A stretch of 8,449 nucleotides of DNA. It comes from Rickettsia typhi. Its GTDB lineage: Bacteria; Pseudomonadota; Alphaproteobacteria; Rickettsiales; UBA1997. How positions within the stretch are numbered: the first letter of the stretch is position 1; the number at the start of each line of letters is the position of its first letter. The DNA lies in the NCBI GenBank assembly GCA_945898025.1, contig CAMDGT010000038.1, positions 1 to 8,449 of the forward strand. The letters run 5' to 3'. Shown here one piece after another: positions 1 to 6,139 of the stretch. A model generated the notes under the pieces. That model was not told the origin of the DNA, searched no databases, and was given only the letters and a program-made list of their open reading frames with translations. The position numbers and the translations under genes are program-made.

Positions 1-263
1 ATCAAATAAAAAATAATATAAGAATTAAAATTGATTATTATCAAGAAGGTGAAATATCGATAAAAACAGGATTATCGGTTGATTTTCAAGATCTAACCAA
101 TTTTAATATTATTCAGGATTTTTTGAAAATTCCTCTCATGAATTACAAAGTAATATTTTTAATACATTGGCAGGCATTGATTTTGCTGAAGAAAGGAGTT
201 AAAAGATTCAAAAAACCAATAGAATTAGTTAAGAAATTTACAAAATCTTATTTAAGAAATTAA
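1..263 (+). CDS. DUF1365 family protein, C-terminal part (cut by left edge)
   Basis: An open frame enters from the left edge (first full codon at 3) and runs 86 codons to a TAA ending at 263. No start codon for it lies in the window. The hallmark is the C-terminal segment IHWQALILLKKGVKRFKKP (about residues 54-72 of the fragment). It matches the conserved end of DUF1365 proteins, usually of the form IHWqAlrLWlKGvpf..kP. The preceding residues, with a basic beta-strand-like NIRIKIDYYQEGEIS and a 'P-x-x-x-K-V' stretch, also fit that family. The biochemical function of DUF1365 is not established as far as I know. In many proteobacteria it is encoded next to an FAD-dependent oxidoreductase and a cyclopropane-synthase-like methyltransferase, which suggests a role in fatty-acid or membrane-lipid modification. 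The next gene starts 14 bases downstream, consistent with that operon. Confidence 0.8.
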   Translation, partial: QIKNNIRIKIDYYQEGEISIKTGLSVDFQDLTNFNIIQDFLKIPLMNYKVIFLIHWQALILLKKGVKRFKKPIELVKKFTKSYLRN

Positions 264-277
264 ATTTTAATCAATAA

Positions 278-1507
278 ATGATAGAAAAATTATTGCCATT
301 TTTTCAAGCTTTAGAAAATATAGAGTTTGGTACTATTGACATTGAATTGCCAGACGGTTCAAAGCGCTTTTTTAAAGCAAAAATTATTAATTCCGAAGCT
401 AAGCTTATTAATTTAAAGAATAAATTGGTAAAAATTGATGCGATTAAAAATTTTGATGATTTTTTTAACCCGCAATCTCATCTTAAAATCAATGATTTAT
501 CAATGATTTCTCAATCCTTAATCAAAGGAGATATCGGCTTCGGTGAAAGTTATATGGAAGAAATGTGGGAAAGTGAAGATTTACCACAATTATTATTGTT
601 TTTCGCTCTCAATAAACAGTCGTTGGAGAATTTTTTTCATGCCAATAAATTAAAAACATTTTTTTTGATTATTGAAAATTATTTTCGCAAAAATACTCGC
701 AAAGGTAGTAAAAAAAATATATCAACTCATTATGATCTAGGTAATGATTTTTATAAATTGTGGCTTGATTCAACAATGACTTACTCTTCTGCTATATTTA
801 ATGATTATCAAGAGAGCTTAGAGCAAGCTCAGAAAAATAAATATAACAGAATATTATCAAAAATTGAAAAACCTTCTGAAATTTTAGAAATAGGTTGTGG
901 TTGGGGTGGTTTTGCTAGCCTTGCAGTTCAAAAGGAACATGATATAACCTGCTTAACTTTGTCGCAAGAGCAGGTAAAATTTATTGATAATTTTATTAAG
1001 AAAGACCGTATAAAAGTAAAAATTCAAGATTATCGTGATGAAAAAAATTTATTTGATTATATAGTTTCAATTGAAATGTTTGAGGCGGTTGGTAAAGAAT
1101 ATTGGAATAATTATTTTCAAACAATTCATCGTTGTTTGAAAAAAGACGGCAAGGCAATTATACAAACCATTGTAATAGATGAAGAAGTTTATGATGATTA
1201 TCAAAAAAGAGTCGATTTTATCCAGAAACATGTTTTTCCGGGGGGCTTTTTACCTTCAAAAACAATATTCAAAAAGTTTGCTAATGATAATAATTTGAAT
1301 GTTATAGAAGAATTTAACTTTGGCTTAGATTATTATAAAACCATTGAAAATTGGCTCAATAATTTTAATGATAAATTATTGCAAATTAGTAATGATGGAT
1401 TTTCTAAGGAATTTATTAAAAAATGGCAATTTTATTTAGCTTATTGCATGGCAGGCTTTGCTTCTGCTAGAATTTCGGTTATGCAATTTGAACTTTGTAA
1501 AAATTAA
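278..1507 (+). CDS. cfa: Cyclopropane-fatty-acyl-phospholipid synthase family SAM-dependent methyltransferase
   Basis: This enzyme family transfers a methylene or methyl group from S-adenosylmethionine to the double bond of unsaturated acyl chains in membrane phospholipids. The 409-residue product is full length for the family. Visible motifs are HYDLGNDFY (151-159), the SAM-binding LEIGCGWGGFA (203-213), IEMFEAVG (265-272, E269 aligning with E. coli bicarbonate-site E239), FIQKHVFPGGFLPS (314-327), DYY (351-353) and the C-terminal YCMAGFASARISVMQF (389-404). Two bicarbonate-site positions differ from E. coli Cfa: Ser171 replaces Cys139 (in TYSSAIF) and Gln296 replaces His266 (in IIQTI). I recall such residues in alphaproteobacterial homologues, some of which may make methylated or furan acyl chains instead of cyclopropanes. 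So the fold is certain and the exact product is not. ATG 278 gives the expected N-terminal substrate domain. The DUF1365 gene ends 14 bases upstream. There is no clear Shine-Dalgarno sequence. Confidence 0.93.
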   Translation: MIEKLLPFFQALENIEFGTIDIELPDGSKRFFKAKIINSEAKLINLKNKLVKIDAIKNFDDFFNPQSHLKINDLSMISQSLIKGDIGFGESYMEEMWESEDLPQLLLFFALNKQSLENFFHANKLKTFFLIIENYFRKNTRKGSKKNISTHYDLGNDFYKLWLDSTMTYSSAIFNDYQESLEQAQKNKYNRILSKIEKPSEILEIGCGWGGFASLAVQKEHDITCLTLSQEQVKFIDNFIKKDRIKVKIQDYRDEKNLFDYIVSIEMFEAVGKEYWNNYFQTIHRCLKKDGKAIIQTIVIDEEVYDDYQKRVDFIQKHVFPGGFLPSKTIFKKFANDNNLNVIEEFNFGLDYYKTIENWLNNFNDKLLQISNDGFSKEFIKKWQFYLAYCMAGFASARISVMQFELCKN

Positions 1508-1531
1508 TTAATTATTTTTATCTTACTTTCA

Positions 1532-2326
1532 TTGAAAATACAAAAATCAGACCTAATTAAATTTAAGCAAAATCAACAAAAAATAGTTTGTTTAACCGCT
1601 TATAGTTTTCCAATTGCCAAGATAATTGATAATTTTTGTGAAATTATTCTAGTTGGAGACTCTCTGGGAATGACAATTTACGGGGCTTCAAACACTATCG
1701 AAGTTAGTCTTGAGACGATGATAAATCATTCTAAGGCGGTTGTTAAAGCGGTTAAGCATAGTTTTGTTGTTGTAGATTTGCCCTTTGGAACCTATGAAAA
1801 TTCTCCACAACAAGCTCTTGAAACTGCGAAAAAAGTAATTTCCGAAACTGCTTGTGATGCTATTAAAATCGAAACACCAAGAAAACTAATTGCTACCGTT
1901 GATTTTCTTGTTAAAAATAATATACCCACAATCGCTCATATAGGCTTAATGCCTCAATCAATTGATAAAATTGGCTCCTATAAATATCAAGGAAAAGATA
2001 AGCAAACAGCAGATTTATTAATCGAAGATAGTATAATGATTGCTAATGCAGGGGCAATTGCTATAGTTATTGAGGCCGTTCCTGCAAGTCTTGCTTCAGA
2101 AATTACTAAAATAATCAAAATTCCCACTATTGGCATAGGAGCTTCTGCTGATTGTGATGGTCAAATATTGGTAATTGATGATTTATTAGGCTTGAATCAA
2201 GAATTTAAACCTCGTTTTGTTGAGAATTATTGCAATCTTGCCAGCATTATAGAGAATGCGGTTTCTAAATTTTCTTGTGATGTTAAAAATGGCAATTTCC
2301 CGCAATCAAAACATTTATTTCAATAG
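1532..2326 (+). CDS. panB: 3-methyl-2-oxobutanoate hydroxymethyltransferase (ketopantoate hydroxymethyltransferase)
   Basis: PanB is the cytosolic enzyme that adds a hydroxymethyl group from 5,10-methylenetetrahydrofolate to alpha-ketoisovalerate to make ketopantoate, the first committed step to pantothenate and CoA. The 264-residue product has the usual family length and motifs: VGDSLGM (41-47), VDLPFGTYE (81-89), IKIE (111-114), HIGLMPQS (136-143), GIGASADCDGQILV (201-214) and the C-terminal FPQSKHLF (256-263). Asp43, Asp82 and Glu114 sit at the metal-ligand positions and Glu181 at the catalytic base position. The start is TTG at 1532: no in-frame ATG or GTG lies between the cfa stop (1507) and this codon, and MKIQKSDLIKFKQ fits a PanB N-terminus. 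There is no Shine-Dalgarno sequence, and a pyrimidine-rich stretch precedes the start. It sits 24 bases after cfa and 8 before thrB, probably in the same transcript. panC and panD are not in the window. Confidence 0.96.
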   Translation: MKIQKSDLIKFKQNQQKIVCLTAYSFPIAKIIDNFCEIILVGDSLGMTIYGASNTIEVSLETMINHSKAVVKAVKHSFVVVDLPFGTYENSPQQALETAKKVISETACDAIKIETPRKLIATVDFLVKNNIPTIAHIGLMPQSIDKIGSYKYQGKDKQTADLLIEDSIMIANAGAIAIVIEAVPASLASEITKIIKIPTIGIGASADCDGQILVIDDLLGLNQEFKPRFVENYCNLASIIENAVSKFSCDVKNGNFPQSKHLFQ

Positions 2327-2334
2327 ATTACAAA

Positions 2335-3360
2335 ATGGCAGTTTATACCCGTTTAACTAAACAAGAAATCATCGATTTTTTAACTGATTATCAAATTGGG
2401 GAACTGGTTGATTTTACTGAAATTATTGACGGCATAGATAATAGCAATTTTATTATTACCGCTATAAAAAACAATGTTAAGCAAAAATATATTTTAACAA
2501 TTTTTGAAAAAAGAATCAAAAACAAAGAATTGCCATATTTCATCAATTTAAAAGCACATCTAGCGAGCAAAAAAATTCCTTGCCCGCATCCAATTGCTAA
2601 TTCAAAGGGCTGTTTAATCAATAAAATTAAAGATAAATCAGCAATTATTGTGTCATTTTTAGAAGGAAAAATGCTTAAAAGTAGTATTGATGGATATTAT
2701 CGCAATATTAATATTAAGCATTGTCAAGAGTTGGGTGAGTTAATGGGTAAAATTCACAATGCTACCGCTAATTTTGCGGAATATCGTAAAAATGATTTAT
2801 CGGTGCCTAATTTTAAAGATTTATTCACAAAAATAAATCAAAAAATAATACAAAATAACCTTACTAAGATAGTTGAAAAGCAAGATATCGCAATTAATAA
2901 AATGCAAAAAATTATTGATTTTTTAGAGGCTAATTGGCCAAAAAATGATGAATTGCAAGCTGGTGCAGTGCATTTAGATTTATTTCCTGATAATGTTTTT
3001 TTTAACAATCGCAAAAGATTGGTTGGGGTTATTGACTTTTATTTTGCTGCCAATGATATTCTGATATACGATCTTGCGATAGCAGTAAATGCATGGTGTT
3101 TCGATGTATTGAATTTTAATTATAATAAATTTTCTGCTCTAATAAATGGTTATCAAAAATATCGTTTAATTACCATTTCTGAAAAAAAAATATTTGGCAT
3201 TATGAATTTAGCTGCTTCTACTCGTTTCTTATTAACAAGATTACATGATAAAATTAATGCAGATGAATTTTCTTTAGTTAAAATCAAGGATCCTCAAGAA
3301 TATCTGTTTAAAGTAAATTTTTTTCATAATATCGTTGAGGAAAATATAAAATTGCTATAA
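2335..3360 (+). CDS. thrB: Homoserine kinase, APH-fold (ThrB type II)
   Basis: The enzyme phosphorylates L-homoserine with ATP to give O-phospho-L-homoserine, the precursor of threonine. The 341-residue protein belongs to the aminoglycoside-phosphotransferase fold family of ThrB found in alpha- and some other proteobacteria, not to the GHMP-kinase ThrB of E. coli. Evidence is the characteristic N-terminus MAVYTRLTKQEI, the substrate/ATP segment DGIDNSNFI (32-40), YILTIFEKR (52-60), the catalytic loop HLDLFPDN (213-220, Asp215 catalytic), VIDFYFAANDILIYDLAI (232-249, metal-binding Asp234) and the closing FLLTRLHD (298-305) and KDPQEYL (318-324). It is complete, with ATG at 2335 only 8 bases after panB. 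No Shine-Dalgarno sequence is visible. A run of nine A's at 3182-3190 lies inside the gene. The ispH and rnhA genes that often flank thrB in alphaproteobacteria are not its neighbours here. Confidence 0.95.
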   Translation: MAVYTRLTKQEIIDFLTDYQIGELVDFTEIIDGIDNSNFIITAIKNNVKQKYILTIFEKRIKNKELPYFINLKAHLASKKIPCPHPIANSKGCLINKIKDKSAIIVSFLEGKMLKSSIDGYYRNINIKHCQELGELMGKIHNATANFAEYRKNDLSVPNFKDLFTKINQKIIQNNLTKIVEKQDIAINKMQKIIDFLEANWPKNDELQAGAVHLDLFPDNVFFNNRKRLVGVIDFYFAANDILIYDLAIAVNAWCFDVLNFNYNKFSALINGYQKYRLITISEKKIFGIMNLAASTRFLLTRLHDKINADEFSLVKIKDPQEYLFKVNFFHNIVEENIKLL

Positions 3361-3367
3361 GTTATAA

Positions 3368-3390
3368 ATTTCTAATAGCAAATTAGAAAT
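3368..3390 (+). terminator. Short AT-rich hairpin after thrB, possible terminator
   Basis: A perfect 9-base inverted repeat (ATTTCTAAT at 3368-3376 and ATTAGAAAT at 3382-3390) with a 5-base loop starts 8 bases after the thrB stop. The 77-base gap (3361-3437) is the widest one before the polysaccharide genes. The stem has only one G/C pair per arm and no T-run follows immediately, so it is a weak intrinsic terminator at best. The same gap contains TAAAAT at 3406-3411, a fair -10-like hexamer, 17 bases after a poor -35 (TTAGAA, 3383-3388). It could start the downstream operon, but such matches are common by chance in AT-rich DNA. Confidence 0.3.
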
Positions 3391-3437
3391 AGAATTATTA
3401 ATAATTAAAATAAAACTTTTAAGTAACCAGCCCTTTT

Positions 3438-4334
3438 ATGATAAACTATAGCTTAACAATTATAATTGTAACTTTTAATAGTTCTGAAATTATTAAGCAA
3501 TCTCTAGAAAATATTGATTGCAATAAATATCCTGTGATTATAGTAGATAATGCCAGTTCAGATAACACGGTTTCGATTATTGAATCTAGCTTTCCTTCGT
3601 TAAAAATAATAAAAAATAATAAAAATATTGGCTATGGTAGAGCCAACAACATTGCTTTACGACAAGTTAAAACTGAATTTGCTCTATTGCTTAATGCTGA
3701 TGCAACAATAGATGCTGAAAATATTGATAAAATTATTGGTTTAATGAAGGAAAATCAAGATATAGCAATTTCTAATCCATTATTATTTGCAAAAAAATAT
3801 TTAGATAAAAATAATTCTGAAGAAATTCTGGTAACAAAAATTAATAAAAAAGTCCGCAAATATTATGAAAATGATAACTTTTATTTTAATCAATTTATAA
3901 CTGGCGCTTCAATGTTCTTGAATATGAATGCAATGAAAAATATTGGTTTTTTTGATGAAGGATTCTTTTTATATTGCGAAGATAATGAGATTTGCAAAAG
4001 GGCAATAAAACATAATTATAAAACTGCGATAGTTAAAAATACTAAATTTTATCATATGTCAGGAGGTTCTTGTAAAATTAGCGAAAAAGAGAGAAGAATT
4101 GTCTATTGGCATAGGCTTGGTTGGTCTAAACTTTATTACACAGAAAAAGTTTGGGGTTTATTTGTTGCAAGATTAAAGGCAATTAGAATGATATTTAAAT
4201 TTTCTTTTTTGTGTTTAAAATATTTCTTTAAAAATTATAAAATTCCTAATAATGAATATTGTGGATTGAAGGGTTCGGTTGGATATCTGGTTGGTTTAAA
4301 AGCATTTGATAAAAATGATAATCCTAGAGGATAG
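3438..4334 (+). CDS. Family 2 glycosyltransferase (WbbL/rhamnosyltransferase-like), copy 1 of a tandem pair
   Basis: This is a cytosolic or membrane-associated inverting GT-A glycosyltransferase that would move a sugar from a nucleotide donor onto a growing surface polysaccharide. The 298 residues show the GT2 order: TIIIVTFNSS (7-16), VDNASSDNT (36-44, nucleotide binding), NIGYGRANN (63-71), the DXD-like LNADA (85-89), TGASMF (155-160), FFDEGFFLYCEDNEIC (171-186, with the acidic catalytic-base region) and HMSGGS (206-211). The C-terminal third is hydrophobic and basic with no clear transmembrane helix. The architecture resembles dTDP-rhamnose-using WbbL-type enzymes, which fits rmlD and rmlC downstream, but donor and acceptor are inferred. 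Residues 37-82 are nearly identical at DNA level to the next gene, although the rest has diverged. ATG 3438 is the first start after the thrB gap and is preceded by CCCTTTT, with no Shine-Dalgarno sequence. Confidence 0.9.
   Translation: MINYSLTIIIVTFNSSEIIKQSLENIDCNKYPVIIVDNASSDNTVSIIESSFPSLKIIKNNKNIGYGRANNIALRQVKTEFALLLNADATIDAENIDKIIGLMKENQDIAISNPLLFAKKYLDKNNSEEILVTKINKKVRKYYENDNFYFNQFITGASMFLNMNAMKNIGFFDEGFFLYCEDNEICKRAIKHNYKTAIVKNTKFYHMSGGSCKISEKERRIVYWHRLGWSKLYYTEKVWGLFVARLKAIRMIFKFSFLCLKYFFKNYKIPNNEYCGLKGSVGYLVGLKAFDKNDNPRG
3546..3682 (+). repeat. 137-base near-identical block, copy A (paired with 4465-4601)
   Basis: By hand alignment this stretch matches 4465-4601 with 4 mismatches (at 3638, 3662, 3669 and 3677), the first 92 bases being identical. 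The 76 bases upstream align at the same 919-base offset with only about 55% identity. It encodes the nucleotide-binding part of the first glycosyltransferase, from DNASSDN to TEFA. The match includes third codon positions, so protein-level selection alone does not explain it. Confidence 0.95.
4296..4329 (+). repeat. 34-base near-identical 3'-end block, copy A (paired with 5206-5239)
   Basis: These bases at the 3' end of the first glycosyltransferase gene match 5206-5239 with a single mismatch (4323 versus 5233), including 27 consecutive identical bases. They encode the shared C-terminal peptide LKAFDKNDN. The offset here is 910 bases, not the 919 of the larger block, so a net indel of 9 bases lies between the two islands. 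Confidence 0.9.
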
Positions 4335-4362
4335 TGGTTGCAAAATAATTAAATATTAAAAA

Positions 4363-5244
4363 ATGAAAAACCTAACAATTATAATTGTCACTTACAATAG
4401 CTCCAATATTATAGCTGATTGCATTAACAAAATTAATCATAATTTATATGATATTATAGTTGTTGATAATGCCAGTTCAGATAACACGGTTTCGATTATT
4501 GAATCTAGCTTTCCTTCGTTAAAAATAATAAAAAATAATAAAAATATTGGCTATGGCAGAGCCAACAACATTGCTTTACGGCAAGTTGAAACTGAGTTTG
4601 CAATGATTCTAAACCCTGATGCTTTTATATTTGAAGAAGAAATTAATTTCATTATATCATCTTTGCGAGATGCAAAAGAGATTGCTATTGGTGCCCCTTT
4701 ATTATTAAATTCTTATCCGCCAAATGAATTAGATATATCTAAGCAAAATTCTATTGTTAAATCAAATTTAATTGAGGAAACCAATAAATATATGTCGGTA
4801 AAATATATCATTGGAGCAATATTATTTCTTAGAATGTCGGCATTTAAAAAAATCGGCTTTTTTGATGAAGATATCTTTCTATATTACGAAGATGATGAAA
4901 TATGCTTTAGAGCTTTAAAAAGCGGTTATAAATTAGCGATATTCAATGCGGTTTTTGGTTTTCATCTAGGAGGCGGATCTTCTAGCCATAATTCAAGAGT
5001 TATTTATAAAAGATTTTGGCATCGAGCCTTGTCAAAGCTTTACTGGAAAGAAAAAAGCAAATCTAAGTTTGTGGCATTTAAATCGGCGATTAGATTATCC
5101 GTAAGCTTTCTTTTTAAGGCCATTTTTTATTCATTGATTTTTAAAAAATATGATGCAGTAAAAAATTTCGCTTCCTTTTGTGGTTCTTTTGCTTTTATAT
5201 TAAGATTAAAAGCATTTGATAAAAATGATAATTCTAGAGCATAA
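4363..5244 (+). CDS. Family 2 glycosyltransferase (WbbL/rhamnosyltransferase-like), copy 2 of a tandem pair
   Basis: A 293-residue paralogue of the preceding gene, it starts 28 bases after that gene's stop and is predicted to act in the same polysaccharide pathway. GT2 features in order are TIIIVTYNSS (5-14), VDNASSDNT (34-42), NIGYGRANN (61-69), the DXD-like LNPDA (83-87), GAILFL (151-156), FFDEDIFLYYEDDEIC (166-181), HLGGGSSS (201-208) and a hydrophobic, basic C-terminal region (about 240-290). Outside residues 35-80 and the last ten or so residues, it differs substantially from copy 1. This includes the acceptor-side middle section (about 88-150), so the two enzymes probably add sugars in different linkages or to different acceptors. 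ATG 4363 aligns with copy 1's conserved N-terminus. The upstream 28 bases are almost pure A/T with no Shine-Dalgarno sequence. Sugar specificity cannot be read from sequence. Confidence 0.9.
   Translation: MKNLTIIIVTYNSSNIIADCINKINHNLYDIIVVDNASSDNTVSIIESSFPSLKIIKNNKNIGYGRANNIALRQVETEFAMILNPDAFIFEEEINFIISSLRDAKEIAIGAPLLLNSYPPNELDISKQNSIVKSNLIEETNKYMSVKYIIGAILFLRMSAFKKIGFFDEDIFLYYEDDEICFRALKSGYKLAIFNAVFGFHLGGGSSSHNSRVIYKRFWHRALSKLYWKEKSKSKFVAFKSAIRLSVSFLFKAIFYSLIFKKYDAVKNFASFCGSFAFILRLKAFDKNDNSRA
4465..4601 (+). repeat. 137-base near-identical block, copy B (paired with 3546-3682)
   Basis: This is the second copy of the homogenised glycosyltransferase segment, a direct repeat 919 bases from the first. 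Both copies begin at a codon boundary of their own gene. Recombination between them would therefore delete 919 bases and leave an in-frame hybrid glycosyltransferase. Confidence 0.95.
5206..5239 (+). repeat. 34-base near-identical 3'-end block, copy B (paired with 4296-4329)
   Basis: The 3' end of the second glycosyltransferase gene repeats the end of the first with one mismatch. The proteins end LKAFDKNDNPRG and LKAFDKNDNSRA, while the residues just before (GSVGYLVG versus GSFAFILR) have diverged. Confidence 0.9.
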
Positions 5245-5261
5245 AATATAATTTTTTTCTT

Positions 5262-6134
5262 ATGATTGATATTCTAATTTTTGGTAAAAATGGCCAGGTT
5301 GGTTCGGCAATAATTGAAGAGTTGCAGAATCATTATCGTCAATATTTTTCTTTTCGGGCATATTCAAGCTTGGATATTGATTTTTCTAATCTTCAAGCTC
5401 TAGAAATATTTTTAGAAAAAATCAAAATTAAGCCAAAAATAATTATTAACTGTGTTGCTTATACTAATGTTGATAAGGCGGAAGAGCAAAAAGAATTGGC
5501 GGATTTAATCAATAATCAAGCATTGAAAATCATTAGTAATTATTGCCAAAAAAATCAAATTATGCTGGTTCATTATTCAACTGACTATGTTTTTAATGGC
5601 TCTGGCGATAAGCCTTTCAAGGAAGATGATGTTAAAAATTTACAACCAGTTAATCACTACGGTTTAACAAAGTTAAATGGTGAGTTTAGTGTTATTAATT
5701 CTGGTTGCGAGTACATTATTTTAAGAATTTCATGGATTTATTCATCAAGCCAGTTGCATAAAAATTTTTATAACACAATAAAAAAACTTGCTAGTGAAAA
5801 AAGTGAATTAAAAATTATTGATGATCAAGTTGGAAGCCCTACAAAAGCTAGCTTTGTAGCTTCCAATACATTAAAATTATTGAAAAAAATTTATCTAGAA
5901 GACAAGTTGACGAATTCTTATCTTAAGCAAATTTATCACTTAAATAATGGTAAATTTATTTCTTGGTATCAATTTGCCTGCAATATTATTGACGACTTAA
6001 AAAAACAAAATTATAATAATTTATTGTTAAAAAAGATAACTCCAATTAAAACTATAGATTATCAAACTGCTACTAAGAGACCTCTAAATTCAAGGCTTAG
6101 CAATGAAAAACTGCAGAAAATTATTAATATTTAA
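5262..6134 (+). CDS. rfbD: dTDP-4-dehydrorhamnose reductase (RmlD/RfbD)
   Basis: RmlD is the last enzyme of dTDP-L-rhamnose synthesis. It reduces dTDP-4-dehydro-L-rhamnose with NAD(P)H in the cytosol. The 290-residue protein has the extended short-chain dehydrogenase layout: the Rossmann glycine motif GKNGQVG (8-14), the INCVAYTNVDKAE region (62-74), YSTDYVFNG (105-113), the catalytic pair Tyr133/Lys137 in YGLTK, RISWIY (155-160), DDQVGSPT (187-194) and the C-terminal RPLNSRLS (273-280). All are typical of RmlD, and the length is normal. The family's usual Asp in DYVFDG is Asn112 here, a mild substitution. ATG 5262 lies 17 bases after the glycosyltransferase stop, and the following gene begins 5 bases after its own stop, so it is in the same operon. 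It implies rhamnose as a building block of the local glycan. Confidence 0.94.
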   Translation: MIDILIFGKNGQVGSAIIEELQNHYRQYFSFRAYSSLDIDFSNLQALEIFLEKIKIKPKIIINCVAYTNVDKAEEQKELADLINNQALKIISNYCQKNQIMLVHYSTDYVFNGSGDKPFKEDDVKNLQPVNHYGLTKLNGEFSVINSGCEYIILRISWIYSSSQLHKNFYNTIKKLASEKSELKIIDDQVGSPTKASFVASNTLKLLKKIYLEDKLTNSYLKQIYHLNNGKFISWYQFACNIIDDLKKQNYNNLLLKKITPIKTIDYQTATKRPLNSRLSNEKLQKIINI

Positions 6135-6139
6135 TTATT

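Noticed and set aside
1240..1245. G6 run in cfa, conspicuous in AT-rich DNA
   Set aside because: It encodes the conserved Pro-Gly-Gly of the FPGG motif, so it is explained by the protein and the frame is intact.
2391..2621. 76-codon open frame on the minus strand
   Set aside because: It lies wholly inside thrB, whose + strand protein has clear homoserine kinase motifs. The antisense translation shows no recognisable domain and reflects AT-rich composition.
3182..3190. A9 run inside thrB as a phase-variation site
   Set aside because: It is in a metabolic gene and encodes ordinary lysines. Runs of this length are expected in such AT-rich DNA, and there is no reason for thrB to switch.
3391..3411. 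Additional palindrome-like AT sequence (AATTATTAATAATT) in the gap before the first glycosyltransferase
   Set aside because: It contains only A and T and is short, so it is likely in AT-rich intergenic DNA. There is no support for an operator.
3546..4601. The 137-base direct repeats as a mobile element or CRISPR-like array
   Set aside because: There are only two copies, each lies in frame within a glycosyltransferase domain, and there are no inverted ends, target duplications or regular spacers. Paralogy with gene conversion explains them.
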